From assembly GCF_003144245.1 (NCBI RefSeq), contig NW_020289982.1, positions 558,001 through 622,000 on the forward strand: 64,000 nt of DNA. Direction: 5' to 3'. This DNA comes from Jaminaea rosea (Eukaryota > Basidiomycota > Exobasidiomycetes > Microstromatales). Shown piece after piece: positions 1 through 9,643 of this stretch. Numbering within the stretch: the first letter of the stretch is position 1; each line of letters starts with the position of its first letter. A program made the position numbers and the translations under genes. The notes beneath the pieces were generated by a model that was not told the origin of the DNA, made no database searches, and was given only the letters and a program-made list of their open reading frames with translations.

Positions 1-1210
1 CGCTCTCGATGTAGCTCAGCGCTTGCTCTGGTTGCTGGCGGTACGAGTAGAATTGAGCGAGGAAGTAGAGAGTCCACAGATACGACGAGGGGGGCTCATC
101 GCTTGATGTCGATGGCGAGTACTTTTGCAGCAAGGCCAGCGCCACTCGTTCAGCTGCGCTACACTTATCAGAGTCGGAAAGGAGCGATTTGATGTCGGCA
201 AAGATGCTGGGTACGCCCTTGGTGAGGGCTCGCGAGAGATATGCCTCGAACGCAGAGCTGAAAGCTTCGTTGGATCCGGCAAGATGTGTGAGCTCCATAC
301 GCTTGGCGCATTGGCTGCGAGGGAAGAGTGTTTGCAGCTCACGCAGAGCCGCAACGGCTTCCTGGTCGTTGCCCGCAGCGGCCTTGCTCTGCACCCAACC
401 CGAGACGTACTGCTGGTCTTCGGGGTTGGCGTCTATCAGCTTGCGCCACAGCGCTTGAGCCTTGTCCAGTTGATTGAGGGCGAGGAGAGCCTTGCCCTCC
501 ATGACCTGCGCTGTTCGCCTGTCAACGATGCGCGAAGAAGACTCGGCGAGGTGGTTGAGCAGGTCCTGATGCCTGCCTGCCTCGAGGAGGATCGAGGCGC
601 GGTAGAGAAGCATCTCTGAGTGCTCATATGAGCGCTTGGGCACGTCTCTGCATGTTGACTGCCATTGAGCGAGGACCTTCTCTGCCTCGTCGAGCCTGCC
701 AGCGAGATGGTACGCAGTTGCAAGTGCTGCCCAGTTGTTACGGAGATGGGGTTGCATACGAAGGAGGTTGACCCTGTTGTCAATGAGTGCCGGATAGTTG
801 CGTGACTGCATGTACATGTATGAGGATTCGCGAATGAGATTCAAGTTGGTGCCACCCTCGATGCGCAGCGCCTGGCCATAACACTTGATTGCCTCTTCGT
901 AGTTCTTGTCCATGCGATTCAAGATGCCCAATGCATGCCAACAGATGAAGCTCATCAGATCTTTGCGGACACCCTGCTTGGCCAGCTCCAAGCCTTGCTG
1001 GCGATCGCCTGTTGAGGCGAGGAGCAGGCCCTTCATGCACAGCGTCTCGCCATGCTCAGGATGCTTCTTGAGAATCGTGTCCGCCGTCTTGAGACCGAGC
1101 TTGAACTTCTTGGTCTCGTATTCCTGGATCAGCCGAGTGAAGAGGGCTCGCTCTTTGGTAGGCAGAGCCGTTCCCGGACCGGCGGCCACCGCTCTTCCCT
1201 TTGGCGGCAT
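1..1210 (-). CDS. NAT1: NatA N-terminal acetyltransferase auxiliary subunit (Naa15/Nat1), partial
   Basis: This is the N-terminal 403 residues of the TPR-repeat scaffold that anchors the NatA catalytic subunit to ribosomes for co-translational N-terminal acetylation. The start is the ATG at 1210, and the frame is open to the window edge without an intron, so the C-terminal half lies outside. Family signatures are visible in order: the Leu/Thr/Lys-rich opening with LFTRLIQEYETKKFKLGLK, then HPEHGETLCMKGL, then CWHALGILNRMDKNYEEAIK, then RNNWAALATAYHLAG, all as in Naa15 TPR motifs. The yeast protein is 854 residues, so about half is present. The gene is transcribed away from eEF2, with which it shares a 630-bp intergenic region. 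Identity is based on remembered family sequence and is very likely. Confidence 0.9.
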   Translation of the reverse strand, partial: MPPKGRAVAAGPGTALPTKERALFTRLIQEYETKKFKLGLKTADTILKKHPEHGETLCMKGLLLASTGDRQQGLELAKQGVRKDLMSFICWHALGILNRMDKNYEEAIKCYGQALRIEGGTNLNLIRESSYMYMQSRNYPALIDNRVNLLRMQPHLRNNWAALATAYHLAGRLDEAEKVLAQWQSTCRDVPKRSYEHSEMLLYRASILLEAGRHQDLLNHLAESSSRIVDRRTAQVMEGKALLALNQLDKAQALWRKLIDANPEDQQYVSGWVQSKAAAGNDQEAVAALRELQTLFPRSQCAKRMELTHLAGSNEAFSSAFEAYLSRALTKGVPSIFADIKSLLSDSDKCSAAERVALALLQKYSPSTSSDEPPSSYLWTLYFLAQFYSYRQQPEQALSYIES

Positions 1211-1842
1211 CTCGACGACAGAAGAAGGAGGTATGCGATGCTGGTAATGATGGCCAATCTCGTCAACCTGTTGCTCACGGCCCCACTTGACTTCTCGACG
1301 TCTGACGCCCGTCGTTGGCTCCGCTCCGCCTTGACCGGTCCTTCTCGACATCGACTCAAAGTCGGAGCGGACCCGATGGTGGCTCATGCACCTTTCTCTT
1401 GCTGCTCGCTCGCTCAGCGCTCAGCTTTGCCAGTCGTCGAGTCGTCTGCCTCTGCGCGGCCAGTCGAAGCTGGACCACGCGGCACGAGGGCGGCGAGGAA
1501 GCAAGGCGGGCGCGGCCAGCTCGCCGACGACTTTGGTGCGTGGCACGGCCTCGTTTTTTCGCTGTGGTGCGACGAGCGGCGGGCGTGCGGGCGGGCAAGA
1601 CGGCACGCAGAGCAAAGGCAAAGGCGCAAAGCCAATCGTGGGCCTCGTCCTCGCTCTTCTTCCTCCTTACCACACCGCGAGGGCATCTCTCACACCTCCT
1701 ACCACCTATAACCTCCGTTCCCTTTCGACAAAAGTTCAGGTCACTTTTTGTCGACTACTTCGCACTCTGGGTGTGTGCTCTTCTTTAATCTCTCCTACAA
1801 CTACTCTACCCCGCCCACCGATCCGAAAGGACTTTCGTCAAG
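1211..1842. promoter_or_regulatory. Divergent intergenic region NAA15 / eEF2
   Basis: These 632 bases lie between the start of the NAA15 gene and the start codon of eEF2 and must hold both promoters and both 5' leaders. The eEF2-proximal part (about 1660-1842) is rich in C and T on the plus strand, as is common upstream of strongly expressed translation genes in fungi. Several open frames here are compositional and show no protein-like features. I see no clear TATA box. Confidence 0.5.
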
Positions 1843-4781
1843 ATGTGAGTATCCGCAAGATGGAATGAACGCATACAGATGTGCTCCGCAGAGTGAACGA
1901 GGCGTTGGGCGAGGGAGAGATCATATCAGCGCAGAGCAAGATCAAGATGGTGGCCGAGGCGCCGGCTGGGAAGAGACCTTTTACGCAATGGAGGAGACGT
2001 CAGTCGATGCTCGTCACCAAACAACAAAAACAACTTTAATATACCCTGAGCCAAGTCGGGAGGGATGAGAGAGGACGAGGGAGAAGGCAAGGGGACGAGG
2101 GATCGGGAATTGCTTGTCTCAGCCCACTGCACCTATCGAATGGTTCCCTGACACTCCTCCTTTCTCTCGCAGGGTTCTTTTCACCGTTGACCAGATCCGT
2201 GGTCTCATGGACAAACGTGAGTAAATGCTGCAACCAATGAAGTCACCTGCGAACTCGAAGCTCATCTCTTCCGCCTCTCGCTCGCCTCTCGCATGCAGCC
2301 ACGAACATTCGTAACATCTCGGTCATTGCCCACGTCGACCACGGCAAGTCGACGCTCACCGACTCGCTCGTCTCCAAGGCCGGTATCATTGCCTCGGCCA
2401 AGGCTGGTGACACTCGTTTCATGGACACCCGTGATGACGAGAAGGAGCGTGGTATCACCATCAAGTCGACTGCCATCTCCATGTACTTCCCCATGAACAA
2501 GGACGAGCTCACCGCCATCAAGGAGCCCGCCGACGGCAACGAGTTCTTGATCAACCTCATCGACTCGCCCGGTCACGTTGACTTCTCGTCCGAGGTCACC
2601 GCTGCCCTCCGTGTCACCGACGGTGCCCTCGTCGTCGTCGACTGCATTGAGGGTGTCTGTGTCCAGACCGAGACTGTGCTGCGTCAGGCCCTCACCGAGC
2701 GCATCAAGCCCGTCGTGTGCGTCAACAAGGTTGACCGTGCTCTCCTCGAGCTCCAGGTCGGCAAGGAGGACCTCTTCCAGACCTTCTCGCGTACCATCGA
2801 GTCCGTCAACGTTATCATCGCCACCTACGCCGACAAGGTGCTCGGCGATGTCATGGTCTACCCCGAGCAGGGCACCGTCGCCTTCGCTTCCGGCCTCCAC
2901 GGCTGGGCCTTCACCCTCCGCCAATTCGCCCATCGCTACGCCAAGAAGTTCGGTGTCGACAAGGACAAGATGATGCAGAAGCTCTGGGGCGACAACTACT
3001 TCAACCCCAAGACCAAGAAGTGGTCGACCAAGGACTCGGACGCCGATGGCAAGCCTCTTGAGCGTGCCTTCAACATGTTCGTCCTTGACCCCATCTACCG
3101 CATCTTCGACTCGATCATGAACTTCAAGAAGGACGAGGCCACCAAGCTCCTTGAGAAGCTCGAGGTCGCCCTCACTCAGGACGAGAAGGACCTCGAGGGC
3201 AAGGCTCTCCTCAAGGTCGTCATGCGCAAGTTCCTGCCCGCTGGTGACGCCCTCCTGGAGATGATTGTCATCAACCTCCCCTCGCCCAAGACGGCGCAGA
3301 AGTACCGTGTCGAGGCTCTCTACGAGGGTCCTCTCGACGACGAGTCGGCCATCGGTATCCGTGACTGCGACCCCAACGGACCCCTCATGCTCTACGTTTC
3401 CAAGATGGTCCCCACCTCGGACAAGGGCCGCTTCTACGCCTTCGGCCGTATCTTCTCGGGTACCGTCCGCTCGGGCCCCAAGATCCGTATCCAGGGCCCC
3501 AACTACACCCCCGGCAAGAAGGAGGACCTCTTCGTCAAGTCGATCCAGCGTACCGTCCTCATGATGGGACGTTACATCGAGCCCATCGAGGACTGCCCCG
3601 CCGGAAACATCATTGGTCTCGTCGGTGTCGACCAGTTCCTGCTCAAGAGCGGTACCCTCACCTCGTCCGAGACGGCCCACAACATGAAGGTCATGCGCTT
3701 CTCCGTCTCGCCCGTCGTGCAGGTCGCCGTCGAGGTCAAGAACGCCAACGACTTGCCCAAGCTCGTCGAGGGTCTCAAGCGTCTCTCCAAGTCGGACCCC
3801 TGTGTCCAGGCATGGATCTCCGAGACTGGTGAGCACATTGTCGCCGGTGCCGGTGAGCTCCACCTCGAGATTGTCCTCAAGGACCTCGAGGAGGACCACG
3901 CCCAGATCCCCCTCAAGATCTCGGACCCTGTCGTCGGATACCGTGAGACTGTCCAGGCCGAGTCGTCGATGACTGCTCTGTCCAAGTCGCAGAACAAGCA
4001 CAACCGTCTGTACGTCACTGCGCAGCCCCTCGACGAGGAGCTCTCCAAGGCTATCGAGCAGGGCAAGGTCAACCCGCGTGACGATGTCAAGATCCGCGCC
4101 CGTTTCCTTGCCGACGAGTACGGATGGGACGTCACTGACGCCCGTAAGATTTGGTGCTTCGGTCCCGAGACCACCGGCCCCAACCTTCTCGTCGACACGA
4201 CCAAGGGAGTGCAGTACCTCAACGAGATCAAGGACTCGTGCGTTGCCGCCTTCCAGTGGGCCTCCAAGGAGGGCCCTTGTGCCGAGGAGCCCGTCCGTGG
4301 TGTCCGCTTCAACATCATGGATGTCACCCTCCACACCGACGCCATCCACCGCGGTGGTGGTCAGCTCATCCCCACCTGCCGTCGTGTCTGCTACGCCGCC
4401 TCCCTCCTCGCGCAGCCCGGTCTCCAGGAGCCCGTCTACTCCGTCGAGATCCAGTGCCCGGAGGACGGACTTGGAGGTATCTACTCGACGCTCAACAAGC
4501 GTCGTGGTCACGTCTACGCCGAGGAGCAGCGCCCCGGTACCCCCATGTACACCGTCAAGGCATACCTGCCCGTCGCCGAGTCCTTCGGCTTCAACGCCGA
4601 GCTCCGTGCCAACACCGGTGGTCGTGCCTTCCCCCAGTCCGTCTTCGACCACTACGCCCTCATGGGTGGTGTCGCGAACGACAAGACTGGCAAGCTCTAC
4701 GAGCTCGTCAAGAAGATCCGCACGAGGAAGGGTCTCAAGGAGGACGTGCCGCCTCTTGACACTTACTACGACAAGCTCTAA
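1843..4781 (+). CDS. EFT1: Translation elongation factor 2 (eEF2)
   Basis: eEF2 is the GTPase that moves tRNA and mRNA through the ribosome. Exons are 1843-1844, 2173-2216 and 2299-4781, giving 842 residues, the same length as yeast eEF2. The ATG is split: AT is the end of exon 1 and G the first base of exon 2 (intron 1, gtgagt...cag, 328 nt; intron 2, gtgagt...cag, 82 nt). Residues 2-16 then read as a normal eEF2 N-terminus ending GLMDKP. The P-loop AHVDHGKS is at 26-33, the switch I region ends ERGITIKST, and the diphthamide loop [10 protein letters not shown] places the modified histidine at 699. The C-terminus YYDKL is canonical. Residue 57, a threonine in yeast and animals, is methionine here. 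The coding exon has strong C-ending codon bias, consistent with very high expression. It is convergent with the Trf4-like gene, 225 bp apart. Confidence 0.97.
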
Positions 4782-5006
4782 TCGATTAGTCGTAGCGCAG
4801 TGATAAAAGGAAAGGTGTCACGTAGTGGAAGTCTGCTCAGTCTCTTCTGCTTCTCTTCTCATCTCTCTCATCGATCAATCTTCATTTCCGTTTCCTCTCT
4901 ATGCGATCGTCTGGCAACGAAGTCTGGTCACGCAAGACGTCTGTCTGTACAGCAAAGCGTTGGATTGTCTGACTTGATGTCTGCCGACGCGAGGCCCTCT
5001 GACTCT

Positions 5007-7786
5007 CTACGTGCCCGACGCGGTAGCAGGCCCCGTTGGCACACCCGCCATCGTTGCTCCACCGCCTCGAGATCCAGAGCTGCTTCTGTTGGCGTTGCGG
5101 AACTTCCCTCCCCCTCCCCTGCCTCTCCCCCGCCCCCTCCCAAAGCTAGACCCCGTACCATTCGTGGCACTACTGCTCCCCGTGGTACTGTAGCCTGCCG
5201 AATCTGGTCGCAGCCCTCCCCTACCCCTGCTGCTGCCACCGCGAGCCCCACCGGCACGAGGAAAGGGTGCAGCAGGAGGCAGAGCAAGGCTAGCAGTATC
5301 ACTGCTCCCACTGTGTGGCCTTGCCGGGAGATCGGTGAAGATACTGCCGCCTGGAGCATTGCCACCCCGACTCTTTCGTCCTCTACGCGATTTCTTTGCC
5401 TTTCCTGCTCCCTCACGTCCTGAGCCCAAACCCATGCCATCAAGCTCAACGTCCAGGTCAGAGCTGCTTAGCTCTGCAGCTAGCTTGGCAGCGAATGCCG
5501 CCCTGGCCTCTTCACTTGCTCCTCCCTCACCCTCTCCCTGAACGGCAGCCGCAGCAGCCGTAGCGGCGGCCACGCGTTTCTCGCGGCGCTCCACGCGCGC
5601 TTTCTCCTGCTCTTCTCGGCTCAGCGCCTCGACGTACTCATAAGGTAGGCAGAGCTGACTGAGCAGCAGTGGGCCAGGTGCAATGCCTGTGACTTCTCCC
5701 ACGGGTAAGTCCACAGATTCCTGCTTGATCGTGCCCTCCTCAATCATGCGCACCGCGCGCGAGAACTCAACGTCTATCCTGTCTGCCGGGACCCGGTGAA
5801 TGTTCTTTGCCGTGTTGCGATCCAGGATAAAAGGGTCCCGAATGACGATGCGGTCTGACTCCCATTCGAGGGGCTGATCGGGATCGTGATCCCTTGCGCG
5901 GGTGCGAGGAGCTTGCTCTGCGCCTGGAATGAGGAGCTGCTCGCCGTCTGACGACGATGAGGAGGCCGAGTCGGACGAAGAAGACTCACTAGCAGCAACC
6001 CCTCGCGGGATGCCGTCTCCCAGCCCGTTGGCTTCTTGCCAGGCACGACGAGTCTGGATGGTATTTGACTTGCGGGGGGCGCCGTGCTTGACGTCGATTA
6101 CGTAGTCTCGCTTGGACAGGGACGAGTACCATTGAATGAAGCCGATGAAGTCCCGACCGAGAGTCGTGATTGCGTCTTCGCCTGAAGCGTCTGTGCTTCG
6201 GTGTAGCCCTACGTCGGCCGTGCAGGGGAGATTGCCAAACTTCTCTGGATGAGCAGCCCGCTGCTGGTCCCATTGCTCTTTGTTGATTTCTTGTGCCAGA
6301 CGTCGTCCTTCTTCGTCCCCAGCGCGCAGGTAGTACGTCCAGCCGCCGTCTCTGATCCCGCGATGCTCGGCGAGCGAGGTGTCTAGGTAGGTGACGTCGT
6401 ACCTTGTTGCCTCTGGGCGCCGCGCGTCCGTGGTGGAGCCTGGACGAGGGTCCCCAGCACGGCGACGGGGTAGCTTTGGCGCGCGAAAGATGTAGTTGCG
6501 AGGGATACCCTGAGAGGCAAGAAGTGCATCATTCTGCAGTGAAGGGAGGAGTCGTTGGGTCTGTAAATATTGGATGACGCTGTCCGACCAGGCGAGGGAG
6601 AAAGATGTGAGCGCGAGTGTCATCACATGAACACGTCTTGCGTTTCGCACTCACAGCAGCACGATCGAGTAGCTGGAGAGACTGCTCCCCTGTCCTCCTT
6701 CTCCCGATGGATCATTGAGCTTCCTCCTCTTTAGCCAATGCTTGACGGCAAAGCACAGCGGCCTGAACGTCTGCTCCCTCAAAGTTGCATATGCCTTGAT
6801 CAGGCCTGAATTGTGCCTTCCGAATCTGTCGTTGACACTAATATCACCGCTCAGCCCCGTGTCGAGATCCTTGAATTTGACAATGGGGACATTTGCGCCC
6901 GTAATCGGGAAGACTTGGGTGAACAGAGGACGGCCCTGCCGGGATGGGCTTGCACCGCCGTAGCGACGTAGAGCCTTGGCCACGTTACGGACGTCGTACC
7001 ACGAGGGGAGGTCTTCATCATCGTCGGCGCCGTCCTCCTCGTCACTGAGCCCCGGTACGCGAACGCGAAGCTCGGGAGGTGTGCCGACGCCAAAGGGTCT
7101 ACTCGGGTCGAGGAGGGCGAGATCGATGTCTGATGTGGCGGTGACGATGCCAGTGACTGAAGAGCCAAAAGGTGCGATTTCGAGGGCGCAGCGAGGCCAG
7201 GCTTTGGTGATACAGGCCTGAACATCCCTGACGATCTTGCTGCGCTTTTCCTCTTGACGAGGGGAAGGACGGGTACTCTGATCGAAGCGAGAAGGGAGGT
7301 CCGTCAGCATCTCAGAGGCGCCGTAGGCATCATTCTCGCCTGCCCACTCACGTTCCAGTGCTGGGCCAATTGCCTGCCAAGTGACGCCTCAATAGTCTTG
7401 TCCTCACCCTGCAGGGCCCAATGACTGCACTCTTGCTCTTCTCGTTCGATTGTTCTCTGCCACTTTTGAATGATATCCTGTCTCATGCTGGCCTCATGCT
7501 CCCTCCTCTCTCTCCTCCTCTGCAACTCGGCCTCACGCCTGTGCTGTTGCTCGATCTCGCGCCTTTGGAGCTGCGCCTGTCGCTCGAGCGCGGGACCAGT
7601 GGGTGGCTGAGCACCCGGCGCTTGCGTCTCTCCCGTTTGCAGAACAGGGATCAGCTGCTGCGGAGGCAGGACCTGAATGTGATCTACTGGCCCTGCACCT
7701 TGCACCTCGGTCACCTGCTGTCGCGGGGCTTTTGGTTTTGGCTTAAAGCGCCGTGATGGCTGGCCGTCAGCGTTGGGCGTCGCCAT
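5007..7786 (-). CDS. Non-canonical poly(A) polymerase, Trf4/Cid14 type
   Basis: This is a nuclear nucleotidyltransferase that, as the catalytic part of a TRAMP-like complex, adds short A tails to aberrant RNAs for exosome decay. Exons on the minus strand are 7786-7352, 7277-6655 and 6579-5007, giving 876 residues. The catalytic core has FGSSVTG (Gly-Ser about 183-184), the paired aspartates of SDID (195 and 197) and the third at 290 in GDISVN. It is followed by SSYSIV...VIQYLQ of the helical domain and the PAP-associated region. The N-terminus (1-140) is Gln/Arg/Glu-rich and probably coiled coil. The C-terminus carries Ser-rich acid tracts and RGG-like repeats (GRGRGRGRGGGG), as in Trf4/Cid14 relatives. 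Introns are 74 and 75 nt. The first could also end 33 nt earlier, in frame. It is divergent from the XLF-like gene. Confidence 0.87.
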
Positions 7787-8034
7787 ACTGAGGACGATGC
7801 TGTGAGGTTGTTGTTGTTGTTGGTGAGGTTGCCAAGGAGCTGAGCGCCTCGCTACTTTTCCGTTTGCTCATCAAGATCCGTGCTTCGCTTCCACTCGTCG
7901 AGTCGTCCGTCTCTCCACGCGAGGAGAGGTGGAGTTGAGACCAAGAGGCGGACTGAGCGTCCGTCGTTTACGGGGCTGCTTTGTGCATACAACCTCAATA
8001 TCCTCCTCGACGCTCGCCCTCATCGCAGAGGGGC
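7787..8034. promoter_or_regulatory. Shared divergent promoter, Trf4-like / XLF-like genes
   Basis: These 248 bp separate two divergent start codons. Just upstream of the Trf4-like ATG there is a short GTT repeat (7806-7821), which reads as CAA repeats in that gene's leader. No TATA box or other named site is convincing. Confidence 0.4.
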
Positions 8035-9514
8035 ATGCAAAGAGCTGATGAATGGAGTCATGAGCTCCATCGTGCTCTGCTTGCTGCTCCCTTCATTCTG
8101 AGGTCCACTCGAGGTCAGGATGGTCTTGCTCACCAGCTGCTCCTGGTGCGTTAACGCCTGAGCTCGACGCCTGCCGCACCTGGCGCCTGACCTCTTTACT
8201 CCCAAATCGTAGAAAGTGCTTGCTCATGCCCGATCTCAAACGCTTGCAATAGTCGTCATACCTCTGTCTTCGCTGGCTGTACTCTATGAAGGCCTCTCAT
8301 TTCGAACGCTTCAACGACGGACCAAATGCTCCCCACCGCTATCGACGGCGTCCTCACAGTCACAGACCCAACCGAGAGGAGGCATCGACTCTTTGACATC
8401 CCATCCCTTCTCGCTCTCATCCTCCTCATCCATCAGTGATACTCTCTTCGACCATCTATCGACATGGGTACGCAGAGCCGTCACAGGCGAAGCAGGCAGC
8501 GAGGAGGCCTGGTTGGACTGCGAGCTGGGCCGGAGTGAGGCCACGCTCGAGTGCCATTTCAAGGTGTCAGCACCGCAGCAGCAGACGATCGACGTGTCGT
8601 TCGACCTCTCAGCGCTCGACCGAGATGAGGGGCCGGCCTTTCTTCGCGACCACCTTCTCGCGCCATCAATCAGTCTGGCTGCGAGAGGTCTGGCAAGCCA
8701 GCGGCCGGCCGCAGAAGGAGCCGAGCAGCGCTCGATGGGGGACGTCATGAGCGACCTCTTTCACCAGACAGAGCTGAATGCCAGCTTTGCAGACTACACG
8801 CGAACCCTCAATGGAGTCTCAGAGGAGGAGGCTGTCAGGGCTGGAGCCTCGTCGCTGCCTGCTCTGACGCAAGACAAGCCAGCCTCACCTCATCACTTCT
8901 CACCAGATGCCACGCTCTCTTCCTCGCCCGTCGATGGAGAGCAAGCCAACGCACGGGTAAGCAGCCGTAGTCGCAGCACAACAAGAAGCCGCACGCGCTC
9001 CGCCTCGCCCGGAGTAGCGGCGCAATCGGCGTCAGCGTCAGCCTTGTCACTATCACCGCCAGCTTCCTCATCGGCGGAGCCAGCGCGGCCACCTCCCGCG
9101 CCAATCTCACCGCCGCCAAGGCATCAATCCTCTTCCCCTTCGATGGCGTTGAGCCCACCTCGTGCTCCTCCCAGCCAGGATCGAGCAGCTGGCACAACTG
9201 CTGTGCAAGCCAAGGACGATGACGATGAAGATTCAGAGGAAGAGATGCTTCCCTCGCAGTCGCAACGCCCATCCCAGCAGGCCCGACCATCTCAATCCGC
9301 AGCACCGCCAAGTAGCTTCTCGTCCACAATGTCACCTCCAGCTACACCTTCAAAGCGTAGAGCAGGGGCTCCCGTCGTCGCCCCGAGCACCATGCACGCG
9401 CCGAGTACCCCTTCGAAGGACGGGAGCAGGGAAAATGCGGTCGCAGGCCCGAGTAGGGGTGGTAGAGGAGCGAGCTCGTATCGGAGAGGGTTGGCGAAGA
9501 GGCAGAGGATATGA
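8035..9514 (+). CDS. XLF/Nej1-like non-homologous end-joining factor
   Basis: The likely product is the XLF (Cernunnos/Nej1) factor that bridges DNA ends with XRCC4/Lif1 and ligase IV. Exons 8035-8145 and 8213-9514 give 470 residues. The 67-nt intron (gtgcgt...tag) has a perfect ctgac branch site. Removing it joins DGLAHQLLL to KVLAHARSQTLAIVV, which follows the human XLF head (LAENSLLAKVF...YALLVSDLQQVW). Further on, SEATLECHFKVSA and the segment ending LLAPSISLAARGLA follow human SEATFSCDC...LIRPLMGMSLALQ. The rest (about 190-470) is disordered, rich in Ser, Pro and Ala, and ends in a basic tail. Fungal XLF proteins are divergent, so identity rests on this pattern match and not on a catalytic motif. 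Without the intron the downstream frame has no ATG start near its beginning. Confidence 0.68.
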
Positions 9515-9643
9515 GCCGGAGACCAGATATCAAACATGCCCAGAGACGCTGCTACTCCATCCAGCATTGCTTGATGCAGCTGCTCGTCCTCGACTCGAAT
9601 CGTATGTACAACAGTGACTTGAACCTCGATCCTGCAATGCTCT

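Noticed and set aside
1315-1788. Arg/Ala/Ser-rich frames in the NAA15/eEF2 gap
   Set aside because: Several overlapping frames on both strands with low-complexity composition; typical of GC-rich noncoding DNA.
2262-4652. A 796-codon open frame on the strand opposite eEF2
   Set aside because: It is a mirror of the strong C-ending codon bias of eEF2; its translation is a Gly/Leu/Val/Asp-rich string without any domain.
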